This document shows, piece by piece, positions 7,266 through 15,979 of a DNA stretch of 64,000 nucleotides (positions are counted from its first letter, which is position 1; every line of letters begins with the position of its first letter). A program made the position numbers and the translations under genes. The DNA is taken from positions 25,856 to 89,855 of the forward strand of contig CAJUNI010000003.1 of NCBI GenBank assembly GCA_910587945.1, written 5' to 3'. A model generated the notes under the pieces. The model was given only the letters and a program-made list of their open reading frames with translations, was not told the DNA's origin and ran no database searches. The stretch is from an uncultured Parvibacter sp. (GTDB lineage: Bacteria > Actinomycetota > Coriobacteriia > Coriobacteriales > Eggerthellaceae).

Positions 7266-9356
7266 CTAAGCCAAGCCCTCGTCCTCCATTTCCTGCACCA
7301 CTGCAGCCACCTGCGTTTGAATCGCAGCTTCCACAGCCGGTTTCAAATCACGATCCAGACGCACGGTAGACGAGCGCTTTGTCTTGCCTGCCGCAGCCAC
7401 CCGCTCGCTTTTGAGCAGGTACGTCTCGGAAATCGCATCGGCCATCCTCGTCATGGCCTTGACATCTGCCGTGGGCAACTTCAAACCTGCAGCGCTCTGT
7501 CCTGTGTCGCGAAGGTAATCCATAGCACCCACCAAAGCTGCACGCCGCTTCTCAGCCGCCTCAACGAATCGCTCAGCATTGCGCTTCGAGATACGGGCAT
7601 CATACGGGAAGTCCCACCCCAGATGATGCACATCCAGCGCCTTAACATCATCGAATGGCGCCAACTCTACGCTCCGCGTGCACCCCTCACCGTCAAGCTC
7701 CAAACCATCCTCAGACAGCTTGAACGACAGATCCTCCTCCATCTTCTCCAGAGTGGTCTTCATGGCCTCAAGACGCGCCTCAAGCACGCTCGTGGATGTG
7801 ACAGCGAAACGACCGCCCGCAACCCTGTACACCTCGCGACCATAGGCCTCAGCAGCATCGGCATCCATGCGTACCATAGACTTGTCAGCCATGATACCCT
7901 CGATGCCCGTCACAGCACGACGCTGCTCAGCCACCGCTTCCAAATCCCGCTCCCATTTACTCACAGGAGGAATGAAGTTCAAGAAGTGCTGGTATTTGGC
8001 CATGCACCCCGTATGCCAATCCAACTCGCAGCGCAAATGCTCACCCCACGCCTCTGCGGCCTGGCTGCGCTGGGACGCCTCGAAGTCATCGAGTAGTGCC
8101 TTGTAACGCCTGCGCTCGCCCTTGTGGTGCTCCAAACGGGACGCATACGAGCGCAAACGGAACCCGAACTCGGCCAAATCATCCTTCGTGGATGCTAATG
8201 CAGCCTCGTCAAAGGGCATCGACATCGCCTGCAGCATCGGCGTGCGCACCGGCATGTCGGTCTTCTCCATGCCTTTCAAAAGCTGGTAGACCCCATCCAT
8301 GCACTCACGACGCAGCCTGTCTCGCCCCCCCTCAATGAGCTTCATACGCTCGCGCTCAGAAAGCCCCTCGCGCTCCGCTCGGGCATTCGCATACTCTTCC
8401 ACATCCCGCATCGCAGCAGGCCCCCCACTCTCGGGCATGGCCAGCGCCGTATCCACGATCTCAGCGAGGATGCGATTGGGCTTACGCATCTCCTTGCGGT
8501 TCGACCCTGCGCGCCACTGGCGCCGATCCTCGGGCAGACAAGCAATGAGGAACTGCACCGCCCCCCGCTCTTGTGCCATACGATGTGTCAAACGTTTCAT
8601 GAAGCAACGCGCATTGCGACGATCTCTCGTCACATTAGACGCCATCTGTTTTACCGGAGACATAATAGCAAGCGTGTCGTCAATACCGCGGCGAAGCTCC
8701 TTCATGTCCCGCTGCGTAAGTTTACCCCGCTGGTTCCCATTCTTGGCCAAACGCCCAGGCCCATGATCCACGGCGCATAGATGACAATGAACATGCAGTG
8801 TGTCTACCTGGATAACACCCACGTAATCCAAGTCATCGAAATGCCGCCCGAGCCGCTCCATACCCTCCATGATGGCCAACCTGAGCTTCATCTGGTCGAT
8901 GTTGCCCCGGTAGTCCCCGCGGCGCACCGCTTCAAAGTCAGCATCGATGACGCCCATCTCGCGCAGGTACTCCGCTTCAAACGAAATGACGGTTTTGAGC
9001 ACCGTACAGCCGCGATCGAATGCCGCCTGGATGCGCTTGGAGCGGCGGTGCACCGCCTCATGGGACAAACTTGCGCACCCCGGCCCAAATGCGATACCTG
9101 CGTCCTTGTCCGCTGCGTCAAGGCCGTGAGCCAAATCCAGAGGCGTCACAGCAGCCTCGCAGGCATCTTCTCGTGCCATGTACCGCGTAATAAATGCATC
9201 AGCGTCATAGAGTCTAACAGGTGCCACATCCTCCACAGCCCCCTTACGGGCCATATACCGCTCAACGTAAGAGCCGGGGGTAGACCCCCGGCTCCCTCCA
9301 TTAGATGTAGGCTCTGAAAACTCATTGACAACCACAATGGATTGTTTCAGAGACAT
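7266..9356 (-). CDS. MOBP-type relaxase (MobP2/MobP3-like)
   Basis: This 696-aa protein should nick oriT and stay bound to the transferred strand. Near the N-terminus is PGSYVERYMAR (about 27-37), whose Tyr residues are candidates for the catalytic tyrosine; a second copy of the pattern (FITRYMARED) follows at about residue 55. The metal-binding HUH motif is HVHCHLCAVDHG (about 186-197). The C-terminal half is charged and coiled-coil-like, without an obvious primase or helicase domain. The pattern fits relaxases of Gram-positive conjugative elements grouped as MobP2/MobP3; the exact subfamily is my judgement from motifs. It is 12 nt from the next gene upstream (9369), so they share an operon. 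A MobC-like partner lies 19 kb away at 28323. Confidence 0.85.
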   Translation of the reverse strand: MSLKQSIVVVNEFSEPTSNGGSRGSTPGSYVERYMARKGAVEDVAPVRLYDADAFITRYMAREDACEAAVTPLDLAHGLDAADKDAGIAFGPGCASLSHEAVHRRSKRIQAAFDRGCTVLKTVISFEAEYLREMGVIDADFEAVRRGDYRGNIDQMKLRLAIMEGMERLGRHFDDLDYVGVIQVDTLHVHCHLCAVDHGPGRLAKNGNQRGKLTQRDMKELRRGIDDTLAIMSPVKQMASNVTRDRRNARCFMKRLTHRMAQERGAVQFLIACLPEDRRQWRAGSNRKEMRKPNRILAEIVDTALAMPESGGPAAMRDVEEYANARAEREGLSERERMKLIEGGRDRLRRECMDGVYQLLKGMEKTDMPVRTPMLQAMSMPFDEAALASTKDDLAEFGFRLRSYASRLEHHKGERRRYKALLDDFEASQRSQAAEAWGEHLRCELDWHTGCMAKYQHFLNFIPPVSKWERDLEAVAEQRRAVTGIEGIMADKSMVRMDADAAEAYGREVYRVAGGRFAVTSTSVLEARLEAMKTTLEKMEEDLSFKLSEDGLELDGEGCTRSVELAPFDDVKALDVHHLGWDFPYDARISKRNAERFVEAAEKRRAALVGAMDYLRDTGQSAAGLKLPTADVKAMTRMADAISETYLLKSERVAAAGKTKRSSTVRLDRDLKPAVEAAIQTQVAAVVQEMEDEGLA

Positions 9357-9368
9357 CGGTTAAACCCC

Positions 9369-10301
9369 CTAAGACCCGATTTCATCCTCCATGTCGCCAT
9401 GATCTTCATCGACCTCAGGAGCATCAGCCGCCGTGCGACCAGCCAGGTCATAAGTCTCGTAGGATTCATTGTTAAGCGAAGGTGCAGCCTCCTCCTCTTC
9501 CGCCTTAGACTCGGGCTCAGACTCGTTCATGCTTGCGAGAACGCGAGCGAAAATATCATCAGCAACCTTCTCGGTCTCCGTGACACGAGCCTCGTAAAGC
9601 GGCTCGACCTGCAGCTCATCGAGCTTCTCGGCCTCCTGATGGATCTCCTCCGAAATCTGAGCCTCGACCTCGCTGAACTCACTGGTGATCTCATCAGTGA
9701 CGACATCCTCGATCTCAGCCTCGTAATTTTTGGTCACAGGGGCCTCGATACCAGGCGTGGGCACAGCACTGTCGAAGTAATCGGCCAGCGTGTAACCACT
9801 GGTATGAGCATCCGCAGGGATGCTCATCTTATTTTGGATCTCGCAGAAAATCACAGGCACATCGTCTTCATGCTCAGGCTCCAGCACATCCACCGTGCAC
9901 TTCACAGGCAGTTCGAACGTGGTGTTGAGGAACAGAGACGGAGTGTCGAACCCAGATTCGAACAGGCCCTTGGCAGCAAGTTCTGCCAAACCCTTGGCAT
10001 CGAAGTCGTACACGAAACGCACCGGAATACCGCGGCCGGCAGGGAAGGCCACACCCTTCACGTTATCGGCCAGATTTCCCGTCAGAGCCTGCACCTCGCC
10101 CGTCATGGCAAGAGCCGGACGATACGGGAACACGTTACCTGCCGTGTGCTGGGCAATCATCTCAACAGCGCTCATATTCACAAACGCGATAGCGTCCACA
10201 TCCACGGTGCGCTTGAAACGATCGGCGTCCATTTCCATGGCCACCTCGTGCAGGTGGTCATCAGCCGAGCGAGCTCGAAGCACTTTCTTCTCAGTTTCCA
10301 T
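9369..10301 (-). CDS. Hypothetical acidic protein, 310 aa, in the transfer operon
   Basis: The N-terminal 190 residues look globular and the C-terminal 110 are a strongly acidic, helical tail (EEEEAAPSL and many Glu/Asp). There is no signal peptide or membrane segment. It is the gene immediately before the relaxase (12-nt gap) and follows a small membrane protein. Its composition would suit a cytoplasmic transfer or relaxosome accessory protein, but this is inference from position. I do not recognise the family. Confidence 0.75.
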   Translation of the reverse strand: METEKKVLRARSADDHLHEVAMEMDADRFKRTVDVDAIAFVNMSAVEMIAQHTAGNVFPYRPALAMTGEVQALTGNLADNVKGVAFPAGRGIPVRFVYDFDAKGLAELAAKGLFESGFDTPSLFLNTTFELPVKCTVDVLEPEHEDDVPVIFCEIQNKMSIPADAHTSGYTLADYFDSAVPTPGIEAPVTKNYEAEIEDVVTDEITSEFSEVEAQISEEIHQEAEKLDELQVEPLYEARVTETEKVADDIFARVLASMNESEPESKAEEEEAAPSLNNESYETYDLAGRTAADAPEVDEDHGDMEDEIGS

Positions 10302-10333
10302 ACCGATAAATCCTCTCTCGTTGTCCGTGTGCC

Positions 10334-10735
10334 CTACTGGGCTTTCTTCCCCTTGCTGCGCGGAAAACGCATCAGGTGCCTCTCATTGAACTGCCCCACC
10401 TTCGTACACCCGAAACGGGTGAACTTAATGAGAGCCGCAAATAGAGCCGCGGCCATGAACCCAAGCGGGAACAGTCCCATGCAGACCCAAGTATACCAGG
10501 CCACGCCCTCCCCAAGCCCGACAGACAGCACAATTTGCGTGGCAATGACAGGAAGAATGCCTACCGCGCACCCAAATGCGATGAACACCACGAGCGTCCA
10601 CCAAAACAGCCACACCAAACAGCGTGTGAGCCACATGAGCGACGACTTGATAGCCCCATCAGGAGCCTCACCCTCATAAAGCGCAACGTCAATCTCATCA
10701 AACTCGGTGATCTTCTTGTTCGGCTTTTTCGACAT
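10334..10735 (-). CDS. Small membrane protein of the transfer region, 133 aa
   Basis: Two to three transmembrane segments are visible (about 33-58, LVWLFWWTLVVFIAFGCAV; about 68-105). Short charged ends flank them: the N-terminus is KKPNKKITEFDEID and the C-terminus FPRSKGKKAQ, both probably cytoplasmic. It lies 33 nt upstream of the 9369-10301 gene in the same direction. Size and topology resemble small T4SS inner-membrane components, but no family signature is visible. Confidence 0.75.
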   Translation of the reverse strand: MSKKPNKKITEFDEIDVALYEGEAPDGAIKSSLMWLTRCLVWLFWWTLVVFIAFGCAVGILPVIATQIVLSVGLGEGVAWYTWVCMGLFPLGFMAAALFAALIKFTRFGCTKVGQFNERHLMRFPRSKGKKAQ

Positions 10736-10772
10736 GTCTAAATCCTTTCGCGTCTCTTCTCGAATCTTTCTT

Positions 10773-11387
10773 TTAACCCTCAGCGCGAGTCAAAATCATA
10801 CCTGCCGGAAGCAGAATGTTGTCACTGTCTGCCTCGGTCTTGAACGTCACTCCGAACAAGCGCGTAGACGTATTGCCTGCATCACCCGTCACATCCGCCT
10901 CGATAACAGCAAGCCACTCGTAACGTGACCCGACCCCTGTGAGGTAATACGTAGCGTTCTTAAACGCCATGTTTAGCCCTGCGTCATCAACCGCATTCCC
11001 GCCGTCCTCATAGGGCACCACCTCGGGGAAGAACTCGACAAGCATCGGATCATCTGCGGGCACCCCGAGCTGGGCTGAAAGCACGTCTCGGGCCTCCTTG
11101 TACTGCTCGAAATTCGACCAAGTGAACAGCTTTTCGAACACCTTGGTGGCCATAGCCTCATCATGAGCCACACGTTCTGCCGAATACCCGCGAGCCTGCT
11201 CCGCCGCCGCCGTATCTGCCGACACCGTGGCCGACTTCACTGCATCCAGACGGCTTGTGAGACTTGCCAGCTGGGCCCGTTGGGACGCCAGCTCAGCCTC
11301 AGCAGACGAGCTCACCATAACAAACCCGCCGAGCGTGATTGCCAGAACAACACCAGAGGCGATCATACCTATCGTACTTTTGCGCAT
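10773..11387 (-). CDS. Membrane-anchored extracytoplasmic protein, VirB8-like plan
   Basis: A single N-terminal transmembrane segment (about 6-26) is followed by a short coiled coil (SQRAQLASLTSRLDAVKS) and a globular extracytoplasmic domain of about 130 residues. Gram-positive VirB8/TcpC-type conjugation proteins share this plan (anchor, stalk, NTF2-like fold), but I cannot identify the fold from sequence. The next gene upstream (11401-12051) has the same architecture and lies 13 nt away, so the two probably work together in the channel. Confidence 0.75.
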   Translation of the reverse strand: MRKSTIGMIASGVVLAITLGGFVMVSSSAEAELASQRAQLASLTSRLDAVKSATVSADTAAAEQARGYSAERVAHDEAMATKVFEKLFTWSNFEQYKEARDVLSAQLGVPADDPMLVEFFPEVVPYEDGGNAVDDAGLNMAFKNATYYLTGVGSRYEWLAVIEADVTGDAGNTSTRLFGVTFKTEADSDNILLPAGMILTRAEG

Positions 11388-11400
11388 ATCCCGTCTCCCC

Positions 11401-12051
11401 CTAATTCAGACCATCGGCTTCGCCCGGAGCATAAGCCGCATACAAGGGGCATGTACCCCATTCCATAGACGAGAACGTCTTGGTTTCGCTGTTGTAGACC
11501 GCGGTGGCCCAGGCAATGACACCGCTATCGCGATTCGCCTCGGACTTATCCGCAGCGGTCATCAGCCAAACTACATTCAGACTCGGGCCCGTGTACTCAT
11601 AATCAGCCAGGAAGGTCCAGGTGGCCTCACATTGAGAATCGACCTTCACCCACGGTGCCGTAGCCGGCCCCTCCCCGCCCTCGACATACTGGGCCATCTC
11701 ATGGGCAAGCTCCATGCCACGCTCATCAGTCAGTTCAGGCGATGCCATCTGAGTCTGAATCTCAGCCACCGCAGCCCCTGCCCCGGCACAACTTTGGGCC
11801 TGCTGCGCCGCTTCCTCTTCAGTCACCGGCTCCACTGCCTCAGCCTGGGCAATCTGTCCCTCGATATCGGCTATCTGCTGTTCTAGTGCAGCCGATTCAG
11901 TAGATGCAGCATCGGCCGTGAGCACAAGGCCCACACCGAATCCTACCGCACCGACCAAACACCCGCTGATAACGAGCTTGCGCCACAGCGGCGTCTTCGG
12001 CGTCCCTTGAACTGCAGTCTCATCGATGGGATTGTCAGTTAGAGTTGCCAT
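11401..12051 (-). CDS. Second anchored extracytoplasmic protein, VirB8-like plan
   Basis: The start at 12051 (MATLTDNPIDE) is chosen for the perfect AAGGAGGTG about 9 nt upstream. The 216-aa protein has one transmembrane segment (about 25-46), a coiled-coil stalk (about 50-75: STESAALEQQIADIEGQI) and an extracytoplasmic domain with Cys residues (about 87, 144, 201). It shares its plan with the downstream 10773-11387 protein. It is the first gene after the promoter at 12101-12109 and may lead the operon running down to the relaxase. Confidence 0.75.
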   Translation of the reverse strand: MATLTDNPIDETAVQGTPKTPLWRKLVISGCLVGAVGFGVGLVLTADAASTESAALEQQIADIEGQIAQAEAVEPVTEEEAAQQAQSCAGAGAAVAEIQTQMASPELTDERGMELAHEMAQYVEGGEGPATAPWVKVDSQCEATWTFLADYEYTGPSLNVVWLMTAADKSEANRDSGVIAWATAVYNSETKTFSSMEWGTCPLYAAYAPGEADGLN

Positions 12052-12100
12052 ACAACTCTCACACCTCCTTATGGATCGCATCTTCTCTCAGATGCCACCC

Positions 12101-12109
12101 ATTATACCA
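12101..12109 (-). promoter_or_regulatory. Extended -10 promoter for the 12051-to-7266 operon
   Basis: TGGTATAAT on the minus strand is a consensus -10 with an extended TG, 50 nt upstream of the start at 12051. A -35 is not obvious, as often when the -10 is extended. Confidence 0.6.
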
Positions 12110-12142
12110 TAAGCCAGGCCATGGCTTGTTGTTTTTTCCTTC

Positions 12143-14113
12143 TTACTTGCCGATCAAACTGTACGTGGTATCCCCATCGGGTTGCACGCAACGGAACACC
12201 CGGTACTCCGACTGCGAGAACTCATACTGCATGTCACCACACTCAGGCGGACGATCACCGATGGAACCAGACACAATGTTATACCCTGTACCCAACTCAT
12301 CACCGTGAATGGAAAGCAAGATCTCGTTGCCCACGTAGATGCCCGTATGCCCATCGCGCAAAAAAACGTCACCCGGCAGAAGTGCGGCTTCGCCATCCGT
12401 TTTCCATGCTGTGACCTCTTCCCACTTCTTGTCGCCACCCGAAAGCACATAGGCGCCGTCACCAGTCACGTAATCAAGCTGGTTATCGGTCAAATACATC
12501 GGGTAAGTCATATCTGTACCCGACCACTGAAGAGCCGTGGCAACCGTAATATCGCACGATTTGTAGTAATAGTTCTCACCCATACCCTGGTCGCGACCGG
12601 CCCAAACACCTTGGCGCACCGTCTTCCAAAGCTCGGTGCCATCATCACTGTGGCCGCGCGTCGGCCACGCATAAGACGCCGCTGCCTTTGCTGCGCTCGA
12701 ATTGTCCACATTGGCCACCAGCTTACGGCAATTGCGCTTGACCTCCTGATTAGACGAAGAATCCGCAGCGCCAAGCCCAGCACCGGACTCATCCAGTACG
12801 CCGCCGCCCATGGAAATACCAGACCAATGGCCCTTGTTCGTGTACGACGCCACCCGCTTGCCTGCAAGCTCGGGATGATTGTTGGCCGCTCCCGGATTGG
12901 TGCCAGGCCCACCGAGCGCCTTGGGCTTCTGCTCGAACTCCAACACACAGTGGCCATCGTTGTGGCCCCACTCATTGCACCCAGGGTCAGTGGAACGCTT
13001 CACGTCAAACAGAATGCAATCAAGAGCCGTGCCATCATCAAGATAGAAGACTACATTGTCGCCCACGTTGCCATAAGTCGTGGTCGTGGCCACCAAGAGC
13101 TTGCCGTCATAGGTGAGCGTACCATACTCATCGGCCTCGGCCCCCTTGGCCTTCCACTGCAGCCAAATACCTTGCAGGGCAGACGCCGCCACCCCAGTCG
13201 ACGTGATGCCGTCACTCAGATACCAGCCGTCAGTCCAGATAGCCGAGTAACTGTACACGTCGCCCAATCCGTCGGGAATAGCATTGTCTCCAATCCCTGT
13301 GCCTGTCACGGCCAGCTGCTTTTTGCCATCGACCGTACAGTCGATCACGTCGCCCACCTGCGTGTTGTGGGCATAGGACACAAACGCAGCCCCGCCCACG
13401 CCAGCCGTGCCGATGATGACAGCCAGGGCCGCGGGCAGAGCTACGCTCGCAACCGCTGAGGCCGTCCCCGCGGCCATTCCCGTTACAGCACTGATAGCAT
13501 CGCCCACAACGTTCACAGCGCCGCTGAAAGCGCCTGAGATGGCCGCTCCTGCACTGGACAGCGCGTTACCCACGGCAGCACCGGCATTGGAGAGCATGGC
13601 CATGGGGCTGAACGAGGACACTGCCTCGCCAACCCCCTGCATAGTCGCCTGAGCTGCAGCGACCGCTTCGGTGGTCTTTTCCGCAGCCACATGGACGCCT
13701 CCGATCACAGCGGCGTTCTTACCGCCCTCAGCACCGGCGCCAACCTTTTCGATGCCGTCCTTGAGCTTGGAGAGCTCACCCCCCTCGCCCTGATTCGCAG
13801 CCCCCTCGACACCACCTTCAGCTTCGCCCTCGGCAGTCAAATCAAGCGAGTTGCCGTCTTGCTTCGAAGTCTCTTCAGCACTGTCGTCTGCAAACGCATT
13901 GAGCTTGGAGTCCTTCTCCGCCCCACCATCAGGCTGCACATCCAACTCTTCACCTGCAGGCTCGGCCTTCCCAATCTCGGCACCGGAGCCTCCACCCCCC
14001 GTGAAGGCGCCCATCTTATCCGTCATATTATCCTTGGAAGCAGCCGCCGTACGCATGCCGCCTTCAGCGGCAGCCCCGGCATTGGCCATGCCCGCTGCAC
14101 TTTCGATACCCAC
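12143..14113 (-). CDS. VirB1-like cell-wall hydrolase with NlpC/P60-type domain
   Basis: This 656-aa protein probably opens peptidoglycan for the conjugation channel. The N-terminal 170 residues are low-complexity Ala/Gly/Glu and probably cytoplasmic. One membrane segment follows (about 222-250). An extracellular beta-rich domain comes next (about 250-390), with a CNEWGHNDGHC-like turn typical of double-psi beta-barrel/3D-type domains. The C-terminal catalytic domain resembles NlpC/P60 or CHAP hydrolases: C520 (YYKSCDITVA) as nucleophile and H589 in LRDGHTGIYVGN, preceded by LLPGDVF. It lies among T4SS genes, as VirB1-like hydrolases do. Fold assignment is from motif order, not alignment. Confidence 0.75.
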   Translation of the reverse strand: MGIESAAGMANAGAAAEGGMRTAAASKDNMTDKMGAFTGGGGSGAEIGKAEPAGEELDVQPDGGAEKDSKLNAFADDSAEETSKQDGNSLDLTAEGEAEGGVEGAANQGEGGELSKLKDGIEKVGAGAEGGKNAAVIGGVHVAAEKTTEAVAAAQATMQGVGEAVSSFSPMAMLSNAGAAVGNALSSAGAAISGAFSGAVNVVGDAISAVTGMAAGTASAVASVALPAALAVIIGTAGVGGAAFVSYAHNTQVGDVIDCTVDGKKQLAVTGTGIGDNAIPDGLGDVYSYSAIWTDGWYLSDGITSTGVAASALQGIWLQWKAKGAEADEYGTLTYDGKLLVATTTTYGNVGDNVVFYLDDGTALDCILFDVKRSTDPGCNEWGHNDGHCVLEFEQKPKALGGPGTNPGAANNHPELAGKRVASYTNKGHWSGISMGGGVLDESGAGLGAADSSSNQEVKRNCRKLVANVDNSSAAKAAASYAWPTRGHSDDGTELWKTVRQGVWAGRDQGMGENYYYKSCDITVATALQWSGTDMTYPMYLTDNQLDYVTGDGAYVLSGGDKKWEEVTAWKTDGEAALLPGDVFLRDGHTGIYVGNEILLSIHGDELGTGYNIVSGSIGDRPPECGDMQYEFSQSEYRVFRCVQPDGDTTYSLIGK

Positions 14114-14132
14114 GTCGACCCCCTAACCAGCT

Positions 14133-15374
14133 CTAGTAAACTGTCGCGCACTCAGCGTCCGAACGCACCGTAGCCGCCGCCGCGGCCTCATCAGCCGTGA
14201 TCTCAGCGTCCAAAAGCGCCCGCAGATGCTTCACCTGATAATCGTGCTTGAGCGTATAGTACTCATTCCAAGCATTCGTCAGAAGCGAGATGTCGGATTG
14301 ATAGGTCTGATACTGCGAATCAGACGTGCTGGACAGTTGGGTAATAGGCGTACCGCCTACCGTCTTCCAATCCTCCATCTTAGGCAGCTCAAACGTGCTA
14401 TTGCTCGCCTCAGCCGTCATATCGGTCAGATACTTCGAAGCCGAACGACCCGAACCCTCGCGCTGCACGATAGTGTCCAGGTAACCCTCGCTGATAGAAC
14501 CGCTGCGCCAATCGAAGTCGAAACCACCGGGCACACGACTGGCAGCCACCAACGTGCGATTGCCCTCTTCATCCACCTCAATGACATCCCCGGCAATTGC
14601 CGCTGGTGCCTCAAGCACAGCCACGCCATCGCGCTCAGCGCGCTCGGTGTACTCAGTGATCTGATTCAGCTTGATCTCCATCTGCTCCAGAGAATCCTCC
14701 AACGTCTCACGCAGCTCGGCCTCCTTAGCCCTCACCACGCACTCCTCGTACATTGCACGAGCATCAGGCACCTCAGCATCCAGACAAGACGCATGGACCG
14801 CATCTTCAGCGCCAGGATTGAAATACAGGCGTACCTGCTCGTACTTAGAGAACGACGCATCGCTCACGGCTTCTTCACCGCCATCGGAATTGCTATCGGC
14901 CATCTGGCGATCCGCACGCAGCACCACGTCCACAATCTGCGTCGGGAACCCGTCTGCGGCCGTGAGATAGATGCCCACATACCCCGTGGAACCGAACACG
15001 TACACTGCGCCCGCAGGAGAGCTCTCAAGCTGTGCACCCTCACCATTGGGCTGTGCACCGGTGACGAAAATCGAATACTGCGCCGCATCCGTATTCATGA
15101 GCGCGGCGTCCTCGTACTTGATGAGCGCAAGCGCGCGGGTCTTGTCTGCATTGGCGTACACGCCCTCGACAGACACCGCGGCACCCGACAGCGAGCCGAC
15201 AGCCCGCTCCGTGTACACCGCCTGCGTACCCAACGTCACACGATCGTGCTCCTGCTGGGCGAAAAACCCGACTACCGTGAGCACTGCAAGCAACGAGAGC
15301 ACCACGCACCCGAGCACGAAGAACCGCTCGATCTCGGTGTGCTTAGATGCTCGAATAAACTCTTTGAAAGCCAT
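14133..15374 (-). CDS. Anchored transfer protein, 413 aa, extracytoplasmic
   Basis: The start at 15374 (MAFKEFIRASKH) has GGGAG 8 nt upstream. One N-terminal transmembrane segment (about 18-42: FFVLGCVVLSLLAVLTVVGF) anchors a large extracytoplasmic part with a helical, charged middle (about 215-255, TLEDSLEQMEIKLNQI). It sits between the VirB2-like gene (15486) and the wall hydrolase (12143), 19 nt from the latter. A channel or stalk role is inferred from context. I do not recognise the family. Confidence 0.75.
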   Translation of the reverse strand: MAFKEFIRASKHTEIERFFVLGCVVLSLLAVLTVVGFFAQQEHDRVTLGTQAVYTERAVGSLSGAAVSVEGVYANADKTRALALIKYEDAALMNTDAAQYSIFVTGAQPNGEGAQLESSPAGAVYVFGSTGYVGIYLTAADGFPTQIVDVVLRADRQMADSNSDGGEEAVSDASFSKYEQVRLYFNPGAEDAVHASCLDAEVPDARAMYEECVVRAKEAELRETLEDSLEQMEIKLNQITEYTERAERDGVAVLEAPAAIAGDVIEVDEEGNRTLVAASRVPGGFDFDWRSGSISEGYLDTIVQREGSGRSASKYLTDMTAEASNSTFELPKMEDWKTVGGTPITQLSSTSDSQYQTYQSDISLLTNAWNEYYTLKHDYQVKHLRALLDAEITADEAAAAATVRSDAECATVY

Positions 15375-15485
15375 ATTCTCTCTCCCCTTTCGTAAGATTT
15401 CCCTGCACTCCCGAATACAGGACAGGGACAGGCTGCCTTGCAGACAGTCTGTCCCCGACAAAGTGAAACGTCAGAACGTCACAGG

Positions 15486-15839
15486 CTACATGAACAGCGT
15501 CGGCAGCCAGGTGGCACCCGTACCGAGCGCCTCAATGGTCTTCTGACCACCCGAGGCCACATTGCTGAACAGATTCCAGCCGCCAGTCAGAGCCGCGCCG
15601 CCAATGATCAGCAGTATGATGGCCCACACCCAAGACACCTGAGCGCCCTGGCCGTTCTGGGACTTCTTGATGAGATTGACGATGATAATCACTGCCGCTG
15701 CCACAACACCGATGGCGCCGAGCAGCATGATAAGAAGACCGCCCCAGTTCTGAGCCAGGCTCTTAGCGTTGTTCAGAAAGGAGCCGATATCCCAGGCTGC
15801 CATACCGAACATGAGATTGGCCGAAATAGTAGAAAGCAT
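15486..15839 (-). CDS. VirB2/TrbC-like small two-TM protein
   Basis: This 117-aa protein has two long hydrophobic helices (about 33-60, GGLLIMLLGAIGVVAAAVII; about 68-88, VWAIILLIIGGAALTGGW) separated by a short basic loop (KKSQNGQG). That size and topology match VirB2/TrbC-like pilin or channel subunits of T4SS. It lies between the VirB6-like gene and the anchored 413-aa protein and has its own promoter upstream (15926-15954). Confidence 0.7.
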   Translation of the reverse strand: MLSTISANLMFGMAAWDIGSFLNNAKSLAQNWGGLLIMLLGAIGVVAAAVIIIVNLIKKSQNGQGAQVSWVWAIILLIIGGAALTGGWNLFSNVASGGQKTIEALGTGATWLPTLFM

Positions 15840-15911
15840 GATCTAATCCTCTCTCGTGAATGCTAATGTGAGCTACCCGCACCATCCTCATCGGTGTGAA
15901 GCTCGCTCTCC

Positions 15912-15954
15912 TTGAACCTCAACCAATTATAGAAGACGCACTCCTTTCTCGCAA
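15912..15954 (-). promoter_or_regulatory. Sigma-A promoter and leader motif for the VirB2-like gene
   Basis: On the minus strand TTGCGA (15954-15949), a 17-bp spacer and TATAAT (15931-15926) form a near-consensus promoter. The likely transcript start is followed by AGGTTCAA (15919-15912), a motif also present in the leaders upstream of the VirB6-like and VirB4-like genes. Confidence 0.7.
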
Positions 15955-15979
15955 CCATTTTCCTGCTAGGTTCCAGGCC